DNA of 64,000 nt, from NCBI GenBank assembly GCA_037444625.1, contig JBBIMA010000011.1:1-64000 (forward strand), read 5' to 3'. Origin of the DNA: DTHT01 sp037444625 (GTDB lineage: Bacteria > Acidobacteriota > Terriglobia > Bryobacterales > Bryobacteraceae). The notes below the pieces were generated by a model that was not told the DNA's origin, ran no database searches, and saw only the letters and a program-made list of their open reading frames with translations. The translations under genes were made by a program, and so were the position numbers. Shown here one piece after another: positions 7,393 through 16,422 of this stretch; the stretch's first letter is position 1, and every line of letters begins with the position of its first letter.

Positions 7393-8441
7393 CCGGTGGG
7401 AATGAGGGCCAGGCGGCGGCGCTGTCCGGCGTGCTCGGGCATCGCGCAGGCGGTGGGCCGGGATGCGTCCAGATAGTGCGGCAGGCGCTCGCGGTACCAG
7501 GCCAGGCTGCGCTCGATGCCCTGGGTGAAACGCACCTGCGGAATCCAGCCCAACTCCCGCCGGATGCGCCCGCTGTCGCCGACGTAGCTGCCGATGTCAA
7601 TCTGCTTGCGCTCGGCCGGGAAGCTGCGGCTGACGATCCGGACCCCGGCCGCTTCGGCCGTGATTTCCGCGATCCGCCGCAGCGAGAGGGCCTCCGGCCC
7701 GCTCACGTTGTACGTCCGGGAGGGCGCAGGGGCGGCGCCGGCCAGCAGAAAGGCTTCGACCGTGTCATCCACATAGACGGGATCGCGAAGCTGTTCGCCG
7801 CTGTCGTAAACCTCCAGCTCCTCGCCCAGCAGGGCCCGGCGGAGGAACGTGCTCAGCACGCCCTGGCAGGGAATCCTCAGGGCCATGCGCGGGCCGTAGA
7901 CATTGGTCAGCCGCAGGATCACGCCGTCCAGCCGGCCCAGCCGGCTGAGCATGAGATGATACATGGCGGCGGCGAGTTTGTGTACGCCGTTGAAATCCAC
8001 CGGCTCGACCGGATGGGCTTCGTCCACCGGGAGGTAGCGGGGCACGCCGTAAACCTGCCGGGTGCTGGCGTAGACAACGCGCACGCCGGGACGTTCCCGG
8101 GCCAAGGCCTCTAGGAAGCGCAACTGGGCGGCGGTGTTGATCTCCAGGTCGCGCTCGGGCGCGGCCATGCTGTGCACGTGGCTGACCTCCCCGGCCAAGT
8201 TGAACACCACGTCGCAGGTGCGCAGGGCGGGGCGGAACTGGTGAGGGTCGCCGATGTCGGCCGGGATCACCGAGACCCGGTCGGCCACCGGCTCCAGGTT
8301 GTAAGGGTTGGCGCCGCAGCCGGCCCTGGAGGAATCCAGCACGGTGACCCGCGCGCCCAACTCGACCAGCCGGATCGCCAGGTTGCTGCCGATGAAGCCC
8401 AACCCGCCGGTGACCAGCACCCTCTTGCCCTGGTAATTCAC
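7389..8441 (-). CDS. Extended-SDR NAD-dependent epimerase/dehydratase with Asn at the catalytic Tyr position
   Basis: This 350-residue nucleotide-sugar enzyme of the extended SDR class has a dinucleotide loop T11-G-G-L-G-F-I-G18 and the usual Y124-A-S-T-R-Q-V-Y-G132 strand. The catalytic Y-x-x-x-K is N151-G-V-H-K155: the lysine is kept but the tyrosine is asparagine. I recall a subgroup of NAD-dependent epimerases with a similar D-V-N-G-I-N-K stretch, so this may be a subfamily trait rather than decay. Substrate is unknown, likely an NDP-sugar. It overlaps the methyltransferase gene by 4 bp. The start ATG is 161 bp from the divergent ALDH gene; a TATATA stretch near 8477 could serve as a -10 element for this gene. 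Confidence 0.85.
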   Translation of the reverse strand: MNYQGKRVLVTGGLGFIGSNLAIRLVELGARVTVLDSSRAGCGANPYNLEPVADRVSVIPADIGDPHQFRPALRTCDVVFNLAGEVSHVHSMAAPERDLEINTAAQLRFLEALARERPGVRVVYASTRQVYGVPRYLPVDEAHPVEPVDFNGVHKLAAAMYHLMLSRLGRLDGVILRLTNVYGPRMALRIPCQGVLSTFLRRALLGEELEVYDSGEQLRDPVYVDDTVEAFLLAGAAPAPSRTYNVSGPEALSLRRIAEITAEAAGVRIVSRSFPAERKQIDIGSYVGDSGRIRRELGWIPQVRFTQGIERSLAWYRERLPHYLDASRPTACAMPEHAGQRRRLALIPTG

Positions 8442-8602
8442 GGCCTTCTTCTCACCCTTTCCCGCCGCAGGCCTTTATATACACCCGTTCGGGGCCGGCG
8501 CGCAAGGCCGGCAGGCGGGGGCCCTGAGGGCCGGGCGGCCCGGGCGGTGCCGCCGGGACAGCCCCTCGGGCGGTTCCAGTAGGATAGAGCGGGAGGTCAG
8601 CC

Positions 8603-10144
8603 ATGGCGGCGCTTGGCGCGAGCCGAATTCGACAGATCCTGGAACGGTTGGAAATCGGGCCGGTGAACTCGGGGGCTTGCTCGGACGCCTGGATCGAGCG
8701 GCCCTCGGGCGGCGAGCTGGTCTCGATCAGCCCGAACGACGGGGGCGAAATCGCTCGGGTGCTGACCGCCGGGGCCGACGACTACGAACGGGTCTCGGCC
8801 CGGGCGGCGGAGGTCTTCCTCGAGTGGCGCCTGCTGCCCGCTCCCAAGCGGGGCGAGATCGTGCGCCAGATCGGCCAGGAGCTGCGCGGTCTCAAGGAGG
8901 AACTGGGCGCGCTGGTGAGTCTGGAGATGGGCAAGATTCTGGCCGAGGGCCGCGGCGAGGTGCAGGAGATGATTGACATGGCGGACTTCGCGGTGGGCCT
9001 CTCGCGCCAGCTCTACGGGCTGACGATGGCGAGCGAGCGGCCCGCCCACCGGATGTACGAGCAGTGGCACCCGCTCGGCCTGGTGGGCGTGATCACGGCC
9101 TTCAACTTTCCGGTGGCGGTCTGGGCCTGGAACGCTCTGATCGCGGCGGTGTGCGGCGACTGCGTCGTGTGGAAGCCCTCTTCGGAGACGCCCCTGGCGG
9201 CCGTCGCCGTCCAGAAGATCGTCAACCGCGTGCTGGCGCGGCACGGCTGGCTGGGCGTATTCAATCTGGTGATCGGCTCGGGCGCCACGGTGGGCGAGCG
9301 GCTGCTGGCCGACCGGCGGATTGCGCTGGTGAGCGCCACGGGCTCCTGCCGGATGGGCTACCGGGTGGCCGAGGTGGTGGGACGGCGGCTGGGGCGGACC
9401 ATCCTGGAGTTGGGGGGCAATAACGGGGTCATCATCCTGGAGGACGCCAACCTGGATCTGGCGCTGCGGGCCGTGCTGTTCGGCGCGGTGGGCACCGCCG
9501 GGCAGCGCTGCACGACCATCCGGCGCCTGTTTCTCCAGCGGGGCATTGCCGGTCGCTTCACCGACTCGCTCATCGCGGCCTACCGGCAGATCCGCATCGG
9601 CCACGCCCTGGAGGAGGCCACGCTGATGGGGCCGCTGGTGAACCGCCGCGCGGTGGTCGAGATGATGGAGGGGCTGGAGCGGGCCCGGCGGGAGGGCGGG
9701 GAGATCCTCTACGGCGGGCGGCCGCTGGATCTGCCCGGAGGCTGCTACGTGGAGCCCGCCTTGGTGAAGGCGCGCCCGGACATGCCCATCCTGCGCGAGG
9801 AACTCTTCGCTCCGGTGCTGTACCTGATCGAGTTCGACCACTTGGAGGAAGCCATTCGCTGGCACAATGACGTGCCGCAGGGTCTCTCCTCGGCGATTTT
9901 CACCAACAACCTGATCGCCGCCGAGACGTTCCTGAGCGCGCGGGGCAGCGACTGCGGCATCGCCAACGTCAACATAGGCACCAGCGGGGCCGAGATCGGC
10001 GGGGCTTTCGGCGGAGAGAAGGAGACCGGCGGCGGCCGGGAGGCGGGCAGCGACGCCTGGAAGGCTTACATGCGGCGCCAGACGGTGACCATCAACTGGT
10101 CGGCGGAGTTGCCCCTGGCGCAAGGCATCCGCTTCGAGCTGTAA
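8603..10144 (+). CDS. ALDH7-family aldehyde dehydrogenase (aminoadipate-semialdehyde type)
   Basis: This 513-residue protein has catalytic Glu269 in L-E-L-G-G-N-N and Cys303 in A-G-Q-R-C-T-T. The C-terminal region with G-G-A-F-G-G-E-K-E-T-G-G-G-R-E is the hallmark of the antiquitin/ALDH7 family. Members oxidise 2-aminoadipate-6-semialdehyde (in equilibrium with piperideine-6-carboxylate) to 2-aminoadipate with NAD+ in lysine breakdown, and can also detoxify other aldehydes. The N-x-x-F-P-V-A-V region (about 168-173) fits NAD+ binding. The ATG follows GGGAGGT. The gene appears single: no lysine-catabolic partner is adjacent, so the physiological substrate is uncertain. Confidence 0.92.
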   Translation: MAALGASRIRQILERLEIGPVNSGACSDAWIERPSGGELVSISPNDGGEIARVLTAGADDYERVSARAAEVFLEWRLLPAPKRGEIVRQIGQELRGLKEELGALVSLEMGKILAEGRGEVQEMIDMADFAVGLSRQLYGLTMASERPAHRMYEQWHPLGLVGVITAFNFPVAVWAWNALIAAVCGDCVVWKPSSETPLAAVAVQKIVNRVLARHGWLGVFNLVIGSGATVGERLLADRRIALVSATGSCRMGYRVAEVVGRRLGRTILELGGNNGVIILEDANLDLALRAVLFGAVGTAGQRCTTIRRLFLQRGIAGRFTDSLIAAYRQIRIGHALEEATLMGPLVNRRAVVEMMEGLERARREGGEILYGGRPLDLPGGCYVEPALVKARPDMPILREELFAPVLYLIEFDHLEEAIRWHNDVPQGLSSAIFTNNLIAAETFLSARGSDCGIANVNIGTSGAEIGGAFGGEKETGGGREAGSDAWKAYMRRQTVTINWSAELPLAQGIRFEL

Positions 10145-10240
10145 AGGGGCGGCATGGCCCGGCCGGCAGGCTCGGCCAGGGTTGCCGGCGTTCCCTCCCA
10201 AGCGGCGCGCCGCCGAGCGGCGGAGCGCTAGAATGCGGTT

Positions 10241-11017
10241 ATGGGGGATGTTCTTCGCATCGCCGGCCGCGAGTTTCGCTCCCGCCTGATCGTGGGCACC
10301 GGCAAGTATCGCAGCTTTCAGGAAATGGCGCGCTGTCACGAGGCCAGCGGAACCGAGATGGTCACGGTGGCCGTGCGGCGGGTCAACCTGACCGACAAGG
10401 GCAAGGAATCGCTGCTCGATTACATTGACCGCAGCAAGTTTTTCATCCTGCCCAACACGGCCGGCTGCTACACGGCGGAGGAGGCGATTCGCACGGCGCG
10501 CCTGGCGCGGGAGGTGGGGCTTTCGAACTGGATCAAGCTGGAGGTGATCGGCGACGAGAAGACCCTGTTCCCGGACAACGCGGGATTGCTGGAGGCGACG
10601 CGCGTGCTGGTCCGGGAGGGCTTCGTCGTGCTGCCCTACACCAACGACGATCTGGTGAACGCGCGGCGGCTGATCGAGGCGGGCGCCTCCGCCGTGATGC
10701 CCCTGGCCGCGCCCATCGGCTCGGGCCTGGGCATCCAGAACTGGGCCAACCTGCGCATCCTGCGCGAGATGATCACGCAGGTGCCGCTGATCGTGGACGC
10801 CGGGGTGGGGACCGCCTCCGATGTGGTCATGGCCATGGAGCTGGGCTACGACGGGGTGTTGCTGAACACGGCCATCGCCTGCGCGCAGGAGCCGGTGAAG
10901 ATGGCCGAGGCCATGAAGCACGCCATCGAGGCCGGACGGCTGGCCTATCTGGCGGGGCGGATTCCCAAGAAGTTGTACGCCAGCGCCAGCAGCCCGCTGG
11001 AAGGGGTCGTGCGCTGA
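10241..11017 (+). CDS. thiG: Thiazole synthase ThiG
   Basis: This 258-residue TIM-barrel protein matches ThiG throughout. Lys99 in W-I-K-L-E-V-I-G-D is the expected Schiff-base lysine for 1-deoxy-xylulose-5-phosphate. The phosphate-binding region shows M-P-L-A-A-P-I-G-S-G and D-A-G-V-G-T-A-S-D, both conserved in the family. ThiG builds the thiazole phosphate of thiamin together with ThiS thiocarboxylate and ThiH or ThiO, none of which is adjacent. The 96 bp upstream contains no visible THI-box (CTGAGA), so a TPP riboswitch seems absent. A Thi4-like gene lies about 16 kb away at 27047-27811. The gene converges with mnmG. Confidence 0.95.
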   Translation: MGDVLRIAGREFRSRLIVGTGKYRSFQEMARCHEASGTEMVTVAVRRVNLTDKGKESLLDYIDRSKFFILPNTAGCYTAEEAIRTARLAREVGLSNWIKLEVIGDEKTLFPDNAGLLEATRVLVREGFVVLPYTNDDLVNARRLIEAGASAVMPLAAPIGSGLGIQNWANLRILREMITQVPLIVDAGVGTASDVVMAMELGYDGVLLNTAIACAQEPVKMAEAMKHAIEAGRLAYLAGRIPKKLYASASSPLEGVVR

Positions 11018-11042
11018 GAGCCGGGGCGGCGTTCCGAGCCGC

Positions 11043-12923
11043 TCAAGTCTCCCCCCGCGCGCCCGGATAACCCAGGGTCAGGTAGACGTCGAGCACGCAG
11101 AGGGCGGCGGGAGTGACGCCGGGAATCCGGCCCGCCTGGCCCAGAGTGCGAGGGCGAACGCGCTCCAGCTTCTCCCAGATCTCGCGGGAGAGGCCGGGCA
11201 GGCCCGCGAAGCGGAAGTCCGGGGGGATCTTGCGGGCTTCGGCATGGTGCAGGCGCTCGATCTGCCGCTGCTGCTGGGCGATGTAGCCTTCGTACTTGAT
11301 CTCGGTTTCCAGGGTGGTCAGCAGGCCGCGCACGGGCGGTTCGCCCAGGCTGCGGCGGATCCAATCGGCCAGGGGAGCGATGCGGGCCTCGGGACGGCGC
11401 AGCCATTGCGCCAGGGTGGGTCGCTCGCCGTCACTCAAGACCGCCTGGGGCGCTTCGGCGGGATCCAGGCGGGTCCGCTCCAGCCATTCCAGCAGGCGCC
11501 TGCGCTGCTCCTGCTTTTTCAAGTAGAGGCGCCAGCGCTGCTCGCCCACCAGGCCGACGCGCCGGCCCAAGGGCGTCAGGCGCTCGTCGGCGTTGTCCAC
11601 CCGCAGGTGCAGGCGGAATTCGGCCCGCGAGGTGAACATCCGGTAGGGCTCGTCCACTCCCTTCGTCACCAGGTCGTCAATCAGGATGCCGGTGTAAGCT
11701 TCGCTGCGCGCCAGCACCACGGCATCCTGGCCGCCGATGCGCCGCGCGGCGTTGATGCCCGCCATGACGCCCTGGCAGGCCGCCTCCTCGTAGCCCGAGG
11801 TGCCGTTGATCTGGCCGGCCAGAAACAGCCCCTGGATTTGCTTGGTCTCCAGGCTGTGCCAGAGCTCGCGCGGATCCACCGCGTCGTACTCGATGGCATA
11901 GCCCGGCCGAATCATCTCGGCGCGCTCCAGGCCGGGGATGGAGGCCACCATGGCCTGCTGCACGTCCATCGGCATGCTGGTGGAGAGGCCGTTCAGGTAG
12001 ATCTCATAGGTGTCCAGACCCTCCGGCTCCAGGAAGATCTGGTGCCGCGGCTTGTCCGGGAACTTGACCACCTTGTCTTCGAAAGAAGGGCAGTAGCGGG
12101 GGCCGACGCCCCGGATCCGCCCGCTGTAAAGCGGAGAGCGGGCCAGATTCTCGAGCACCACGCGCCGGGTCTGTTCGTTGCTGTAGGCGATGTAGCAGGG
12201 AACTTGCGGGCGGTCAATCCGCTCGGTCAGGAAGGAGAACGGAGTGGGCTCCGGGTCGCCGTACTGGGGCTGGAAAGCCGACCAGTCAATGGTGCGCCCG
12301 TCCAGGCGCGGCGGCGTGCCGGTCTTCAGCCGGATCCAACGCAGGCCCAGCCGGCGAAGCTGGTCGGCCAGCAGCTCGGAGGGCGGCTCGCCGTTGCGCC
12401 CGCAGACGTAGGTGGTCTCGCCCACATGCGCCAGCCCGTTGAGGAAGGTGCCCGCGGCCAGGATCACCGCTTCGGCTTCCAGCTCCCGGCCGTCGCGCAG
12501 GCGAACGCCGCGAGCGCGCCGCGGGGGGCCGGAATCAATGATCAGCTCGGCCGCTTCGGCCTGGAGGATGCGCAGGTCGGGCTCCTGTTCGAGCACCTCG
12601 CGCATGCGCAGGCGGTAACGCTTCTTGTCGCACTGCGCGCGGGGGGACCAGACGGCGGGTCCGCGGCTGGTGTTCAGCAGGCGGAACTGGATGCCCACCG
12701 CGTCGGTCACCTCGCCGATCACGCCGCCCAGCGCGTCCACCTCGCGCACCAGATGGCCCTTGGCGACGCCCCCCACCGCGGGGTTGCAGGACATCTGGGC
12801 GATCAAGTCCAGGTTCATGCTCACCAGCGCGGTGCGCAGGCCCACGCGCGCGCAGGCGCGGGCGGCCTCGCAGCCGGCATGCCCGGCCCCGATGACCACC
12901 ACCTGGTAATTGCGAACGTGCAT
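11043..12923 (-). CDS. mnmG: tRNA uridine-5-carboxymethylaminomethyl modification enzyme MnmG (GidA)
   Basis: This 626-residue protein carries the FAD Rossmann motif G-A-G-H-A-G-C-E at residues 12-19 and the long GidA signature A-V-G-G-V-A-K-G-H-L-V-R-E-V-D-A-L-G-G (about 49-67). With MnmE it installs the carboxymethylaminomethyl group at U34 of several tRNAs, using FAD, methylene-THF, glycine or ammonium and GTP. The C-terminal helical domain (about 550-626) that binds tRNA and MnmE is present (Q-A-G-R-I-P-G-V). The length is normal. No mnmE or rsmG is adjacent. The ATG gives the standard start just before the FAD motif. Confidence 0.96.
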   Translation of the reverse strand: MHVRNYQVVVIGAGHAGCEAARACARVGLRTALVSMNLDLIAQMSCNPAVGGVAKGHLVREVDALGGVIGEVTDAVGIQFRLLNTSRGPAVWSPRAQCDKKRYRLRMREVLEQEPDLRILQAEAAELIIDSGPPRRARGVRLRDGRELEAEAVILAAGTFLNGLAHVGETTYVCGRNGEPPSELLADQLRRLGLRWIRLKTGTPPRLDGRTIDWSAFQPQYGDPEPTPFSFLTERIDRPQVPCYIAYSNEQTRRVVLENLARSPLYSGRIRGVGPRYCPSFEDKVVKFPDKPRHQIFLEPEGLDTYEIYLNGLSTSMPMDVQQAMVASIPGLERAEMIRPGYAIEYDAVDPRELWHSLETKQIQGLFLAGQINGTSGYEEAACQGVMAGINAARRIGGQDAVVLARSEAYTGILIDDLVTKGVDEPYRMFTSRAEFRLHLRVDNADERLTPLGRRVGLVGEQRWRLYLKKQEQRRRLLEWLERTRLDPAEAPQAVLSDGERPTLAQWLRRPEARIAPLADWIRRSLGEPPVRGLLTTLETEIKYEGYIAQQQRQIERLHHAEARKIPPDFRFAGLPGLSREIWEKLERVRPRTLGQAGRIPGVTPAALCVLDVYLTLGYPGARGET

Positions 12924-13044
12924 GGCGCCCCGGCGCGGGACCGCCGGCGGCCTCCAGGCGGGACTCGCAGGGCCGCCGCGACCGCGCCTCGTACTGCCAG
13001 TATAGCGTTCGAGGCCGGGCTGCTGAACGCCGCGCCGGGCGGGC

Positions 13045-16000
13045 TTATTCCACCGCTACGGTGGGAACCACAGGGCCGCTAGCGGGACTGTCCACGCCAC
13101 CCACCCGCACCGTGACCGGCAGGGCCTCCCCCTTCCAGTGCGCCCCGGGCACGCGCAGGTTGATCTGATACAGGCCGACCTGGCCGGGCGCCAGCCCGCT
13201 CCAGTCCACGATCACTTCGGCCTCCTTGTAGCGCGGGTCCCCGAAGAAGACGCGCACCTTCTCGGTCACCGCCAGGGGATCGGCGGGCGAAGCCTCCCCC
13301 GCCGTCACCTTGCCGCCGGTGGTCGGACCCAGACCGGTGGCATAGAGCACCAGCGGTTCGTCCCGCCTCGCCGGCCGGTCCTTGCTCACCGGGCTGCCGT
13401 CCGGGCGAAACAGGGCGGCCTGGCCGGTGGCCGAGTTCAAGTAGACCGCGGGGGCGTACTTGGCCACCGTGACGGTTTGGGCGGGACTGGCCAGGTTGCG
13501 ATCCACCGCGCGGACTACCAAGGTATGCCTGCCGGCCGCCAGGCCGGGGGGAATCTGGGCGTTGATCTGCCCGGGCGCAGTCATCACAAGCGGCATGACT
13601 TCGTTGTCCAGGGTGACGCAGACCCCTCCCATCAGCTTGGGCAGGGGCGGCCCGGAGGCCGCCGCCTGGGAAGCCAGGTTCTGACCGAAAATGGAGACGA
13701 CGCTGCCTGCCGCCAGGCTGGGTTGGAAGCTGGCTCCGTTGACCACCCCGTTGGGGTTGACTACGGGTCGGCCGGCGGCGGCGCCCAGGGGCACGACGGT
13801 CAGTCCGGCGGCGGTCAACAGGTAGGCGGTGCTTCCGTCGGCGTCCACCGCCATGGTGCGCCCGCCCACGTTGACCCGCTGCGTGCCTACCTGGGTGGCC
13901 AGCGGTCCCTCCAACGCGGCCGCCGCGCTGCGCGCCATCCCGGTTCGGACGTCCACCAGCTCGACCACCGGGGCGTCGCTGACCGTTGCGGCGGTGGTCG
14001 AACGCGCCGGCTGCACGAAGCGGGCCGCCAGATTGGCGTTGACTGCTGCCACGGCCGCGACCCGGCCGGCGGTCGAAGTCGCAGCGAGGCCGCCCGGGAC
14101 GGCGGCCGTGCTCACCGGCGTGAGAGATGCGTTCAGCAGCGTCCCGTTGACGATGAAGTACTGGCCGCGCGGCCCGGCGGCCACCGGACCGTAATAGCCC
14201 TGAATGGGCGTCGCGGCGACCTGCTGGCTCAGGACGAAATCATCGGCGGCGGCATCGTAGAGGTAGGCCACGCCGTTGCCGGCCAGCAGCAGGGCGTATT
14301 CGCCCCCCGGCGTCGCCACCAGCGTCCGGGGCGAGGACACGGTCGCGCTGCCGATCACCCGGGCCGTCCCGCGCGGAAGCGCTTCGTCATGGACGACCTT
14401 CCAGAGGCTTCCGTCCGACATGACGATTTGAAGGCCGTTCAGGGTCATGGCGATGACGCTGGGCGTGACGACCGCATAGGCCGCGTTGTAAGGCACGGGC
14501 GGGAAACGCACCCTGCCGGCGGCCTCGCCCCGTTCCAGATCCACGATGCTGATGCTCTCGCCTCCGCTGTTGGCCACGTAGAGGCGGTTGCCGTCCAGCG
14601 AGAGGGCCAGCGAGCGAGGCAACTGGCCCACTTTGATGGGGCTCAGGAACCGATTGGCCTGCGTGTCGAAGACTTCCACCCGGTTCAGCCCGGAATTGGC
14701 GATGTAGAGCCGCCGGCGCGCGGGATCGGCCACGATATCGGCCAGGCCTTCGTTGGTCGAGATGCTGACCGGCACGGGGATCACCGTGCCGGGGGCCTCT
14801 GCATTGCGGCTGTTTTGGTAGACGCGCACGCGCCAGGGGATGTTGACCGCTTCCGGGGACTGAATCAGAAAATCGGTCGGCGTGGCCGTGCCCAGCGAAC
14901 GCAGGGCGCCGGTGTTCACGCTGAAATCCAGAAGGATGTCCGTCCCGGACTGGCGGACGCTCACCAGCGGCGCCGCCCCGGCGATGGCGGCCTGTTGCCG
15001 GGCGGTGGCGGCCAGGCTTCCGCCCGTGGCGCCCGGCTGGGTTCCGGGAGGAATCTGGATCAGGCCGCCGCCCGGCAACGGCACGGGGATGATCTGGCCT
15101 GGGGCGCCGGCGCCCGGTCCGGGCGGCATCCCCGGGGCGGTCGTTTCGGCGCCGCCCAGCGGGAAGGTGAAGGTGATGCCGGACTGGATCACCTGGGCGG
15201 TGGCGGTCATGCGCCCGCGCCCTTGATTGTGCACCACGACGCGCGCGCTGCGGGTGGCGGCGGTGACGCCGCACTGGTCATGGGTGAGCAGCACGGCGGT
15301 CGAGTCCGGAACGGCCAGCGGGTAATCCGACAGGCTGCCCACCGGCAGGATCAGGAAGCCCGATTGGGACAGGGCGTAAATGAAGGCGCCGTCGCGGCTG
15401 ATGACCATCTTGCCGGAGACGTTCTCGGGCAACTGGACTCCCATCTGGATGAGCAGATTGTCCGGGTCGTTGATCATCAACTGGCTGGAGTTGGTCTGCG
15501 TGCTGTTGACGGGCGCGATGTTGAAGGCGGTGTACAGGCGCGCGCCGTCGGGCGAGAAGACGCTGCCGCCCTGATTCTGCTGGGTGTTGAAGTTGGCGTT
15601 TTGGGGGAAGGGATAGAGGGAGTTGGCGGCGTTCTGCTGGGCCAGCACGGCCAGGGTCTGAGTGTCGAACAGGCTGAGGCCGGCCATGAACTTCGAGCCG
15701 TCCGGGGCCACCGCCAGCACGCTGGAGATGTTGCTGACCGTCCGGCTGCGGAGGATGCTGCCTGAGGCGGTCTCGAAGACGAAGATCTGGCGGGCGCCGG
15801 CGGTGGGGTTGTTCAGCCCGATGATCCAGCGCCCGTCGGCGCTGGCGGCCAGCCGGCTGCGGGAGACGTTGTAGGCGCGGCCCGGAGTGAGGCTGGAGGC
15901 AGGCGCGGCCGGCGCGGGCAGAGTGGTCACTACCGTGCGCAGGGGCTCCGCGAGGCCGGGCGTCGGATCGAAGATGAGCAGGCGGTTTTCCGCGTTGTTG

Positions 16001-16410
16001 CTTCCCGAGCCGATGGTGGTGATCAGGACGCGCCCGTCGCCGCCCACGGCCACCCCTTCGGGCGAGGCGGGCAGGTTGACACGCCTGAGCGGCGTCTGCG
16101 CATCCAGGTCAATGACGTCCAGGGAGGAGGCCTCGTAGCAAGTCACATAGAGGTAGCGGCCGTCGAGCGAGAGGGCGGCGGCCAGCGGCAACGCCCCGGT
16201 GGGAATGGGGTTCAACCAGCGGCGCTCGGCGAGCGAGTAGACCTCCACCCGCTGCTGGGTGCTGTTGAGGATGTAGAGCCGGCCGCGGCCCTCGTCCAGA
16301 ACCAGATCGGTGGGCGCGCCGGCCACGGTCACCGCCGTGCCGAAAGTGGCCGCCTGGACCAGAGCAAGGCCGGCGCAAAGGCTTGCCGCGAGCCGCATTC
16401 GCCACGCCAT
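13045..16410 (-). CDS. Secreted YVTN beta-propeller protein with complete TIGR03437-type C-terminal domain
   Basis: This 1121-residue exported protein has a signal peptide (1-20), then two propeller-like regions (about 25-390 and 530-880). The blades are built from L-Y-I-L-N-S / L-Y-V-T-C-Y / R-L-Y-V-A-N-S-G-G-E-S-I-S-I-V-D motifs typical of YVTN/lactonase-like propellers. Between them lies a beta domain with a Pro/Gly-rich insertion at about 430-470. The last 225 residues start with G-V-V-N-G-A-S-F and hold both halves of the Solibacter-type C-terminal domain, including A-P-G-Q-I-N-A-Q-I-P and Y-A-T-G-L-G-P-T. No enzymatic residue is obvious, so a binding or structural role outside the cell is likely. 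The next gene upstream (16423-19290) is a paralogue, 12 bp away, and the two probably form an operon. Confidence 0.85.
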   Translation of the reverse strand: MAWRMRLAASLCAGLALVQAATFGTAVTVAGAPTDLVLDEGRGRLYILNSTQQRVEVYSLAERRWLNPIPTGALPLAAALSLDGRYLYVTCYEASSLDVIDLDAQTPLRRVNLPASPEGVAVGGDGRVLITTIGSGSNNAENRLLIFDPTPGLAEPLRTVVTTLPAPAAPASSLTPGRAYNVSRSRLAASADGRWIIGLNNPTAGARQIFVFETASGSILRSRTVSNISSVLAVAPDGSKFMAGLSLFDTQTLAVLAQQNAANSLYPFPQNANFNTQQNQGGSVFSPDGARLYTAFNIAPVNSTQTNSSQLMINDPDNLLIQMGVQLPENVSGKMVISRDGAFIYALSQSGFLILPVGSLSDYPLAVPDSTAVLLTHDQCGVTAATRSARVVVHNQGRGRMTATAQVIQSGITFTFPLGGAETTAPGMPPGPGAGAPGQIIPVPLPGGGLIQIPPGTQPGATGGSLAATARQQAAIAGAAPLVSVRQSGTDILLDFSVNTGALRSLGTATPTDFLIQSPEAVNIPWRVRVYQNSRNAEAPGTVIPVPVSISTNEGLADIVADPARRRLYIANSGLNRVEVFDTQANRFLSPIKVGQLPRSLALSLDGNRLYVANSGGESISIVDLERGEAAGRVRFPPVPYNAAYAVVTPSVIAMTLNGLQIVMSDGSLWKVVHDEALPRGTARVIGSATVSSPRTLVATPGGEYALLLAGNGVAYLYDAAADDFVLSQQVAATPIQGYYGPVAAGPRGQYFIVNGTLLNASLTPVSTAAVPGGLAATSTAGRVAAVAAVNANLAARFVQPARSTTAATVSDAPVVELVDVRTGMARSAAAALEGPLATQVGTQRVNVGGRTMAVDADGSTAYLLTAAGLTVVPLGAAAGRPVVNPNGVVNGASFQPSLAAGSVVSIFGQNLASQAAASGPPLPKLMGGVCVTLDNEVMPLVMTAPGQINAQIPPGLAAGRHTLVVRAVDRNLASPAQTVTVAKYAPAVYLNSATGQAALFRPDGSPVSKDRPARRDEPLVLYATGLGPTTGGKVTAGEASPADPLAVTEKVRVFFGDPRYKEAEVIVDWSGLAPGQVGLYQINLRVPGAHWKGEALPVTVRVGGVDSPASGPVVPTVAVE

Positions 16411-16422
16411 GAGCTTTCTCCT

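Noticed and set aside
10145..10240. TPP riboswitch upstream of thiG
   Set aside because: No CTGAGA THI-box or matching second helix can be found in the 96 bp.
8597..15765. Long antisense open frames (for example 8597-10921 minus and 13138-15765 plus)
   Set aside because: They lie opposite well-recognised genes, are His/Gln/Arg/Gly-rich with no domain pattern, and are expected in DNA of this GC content.
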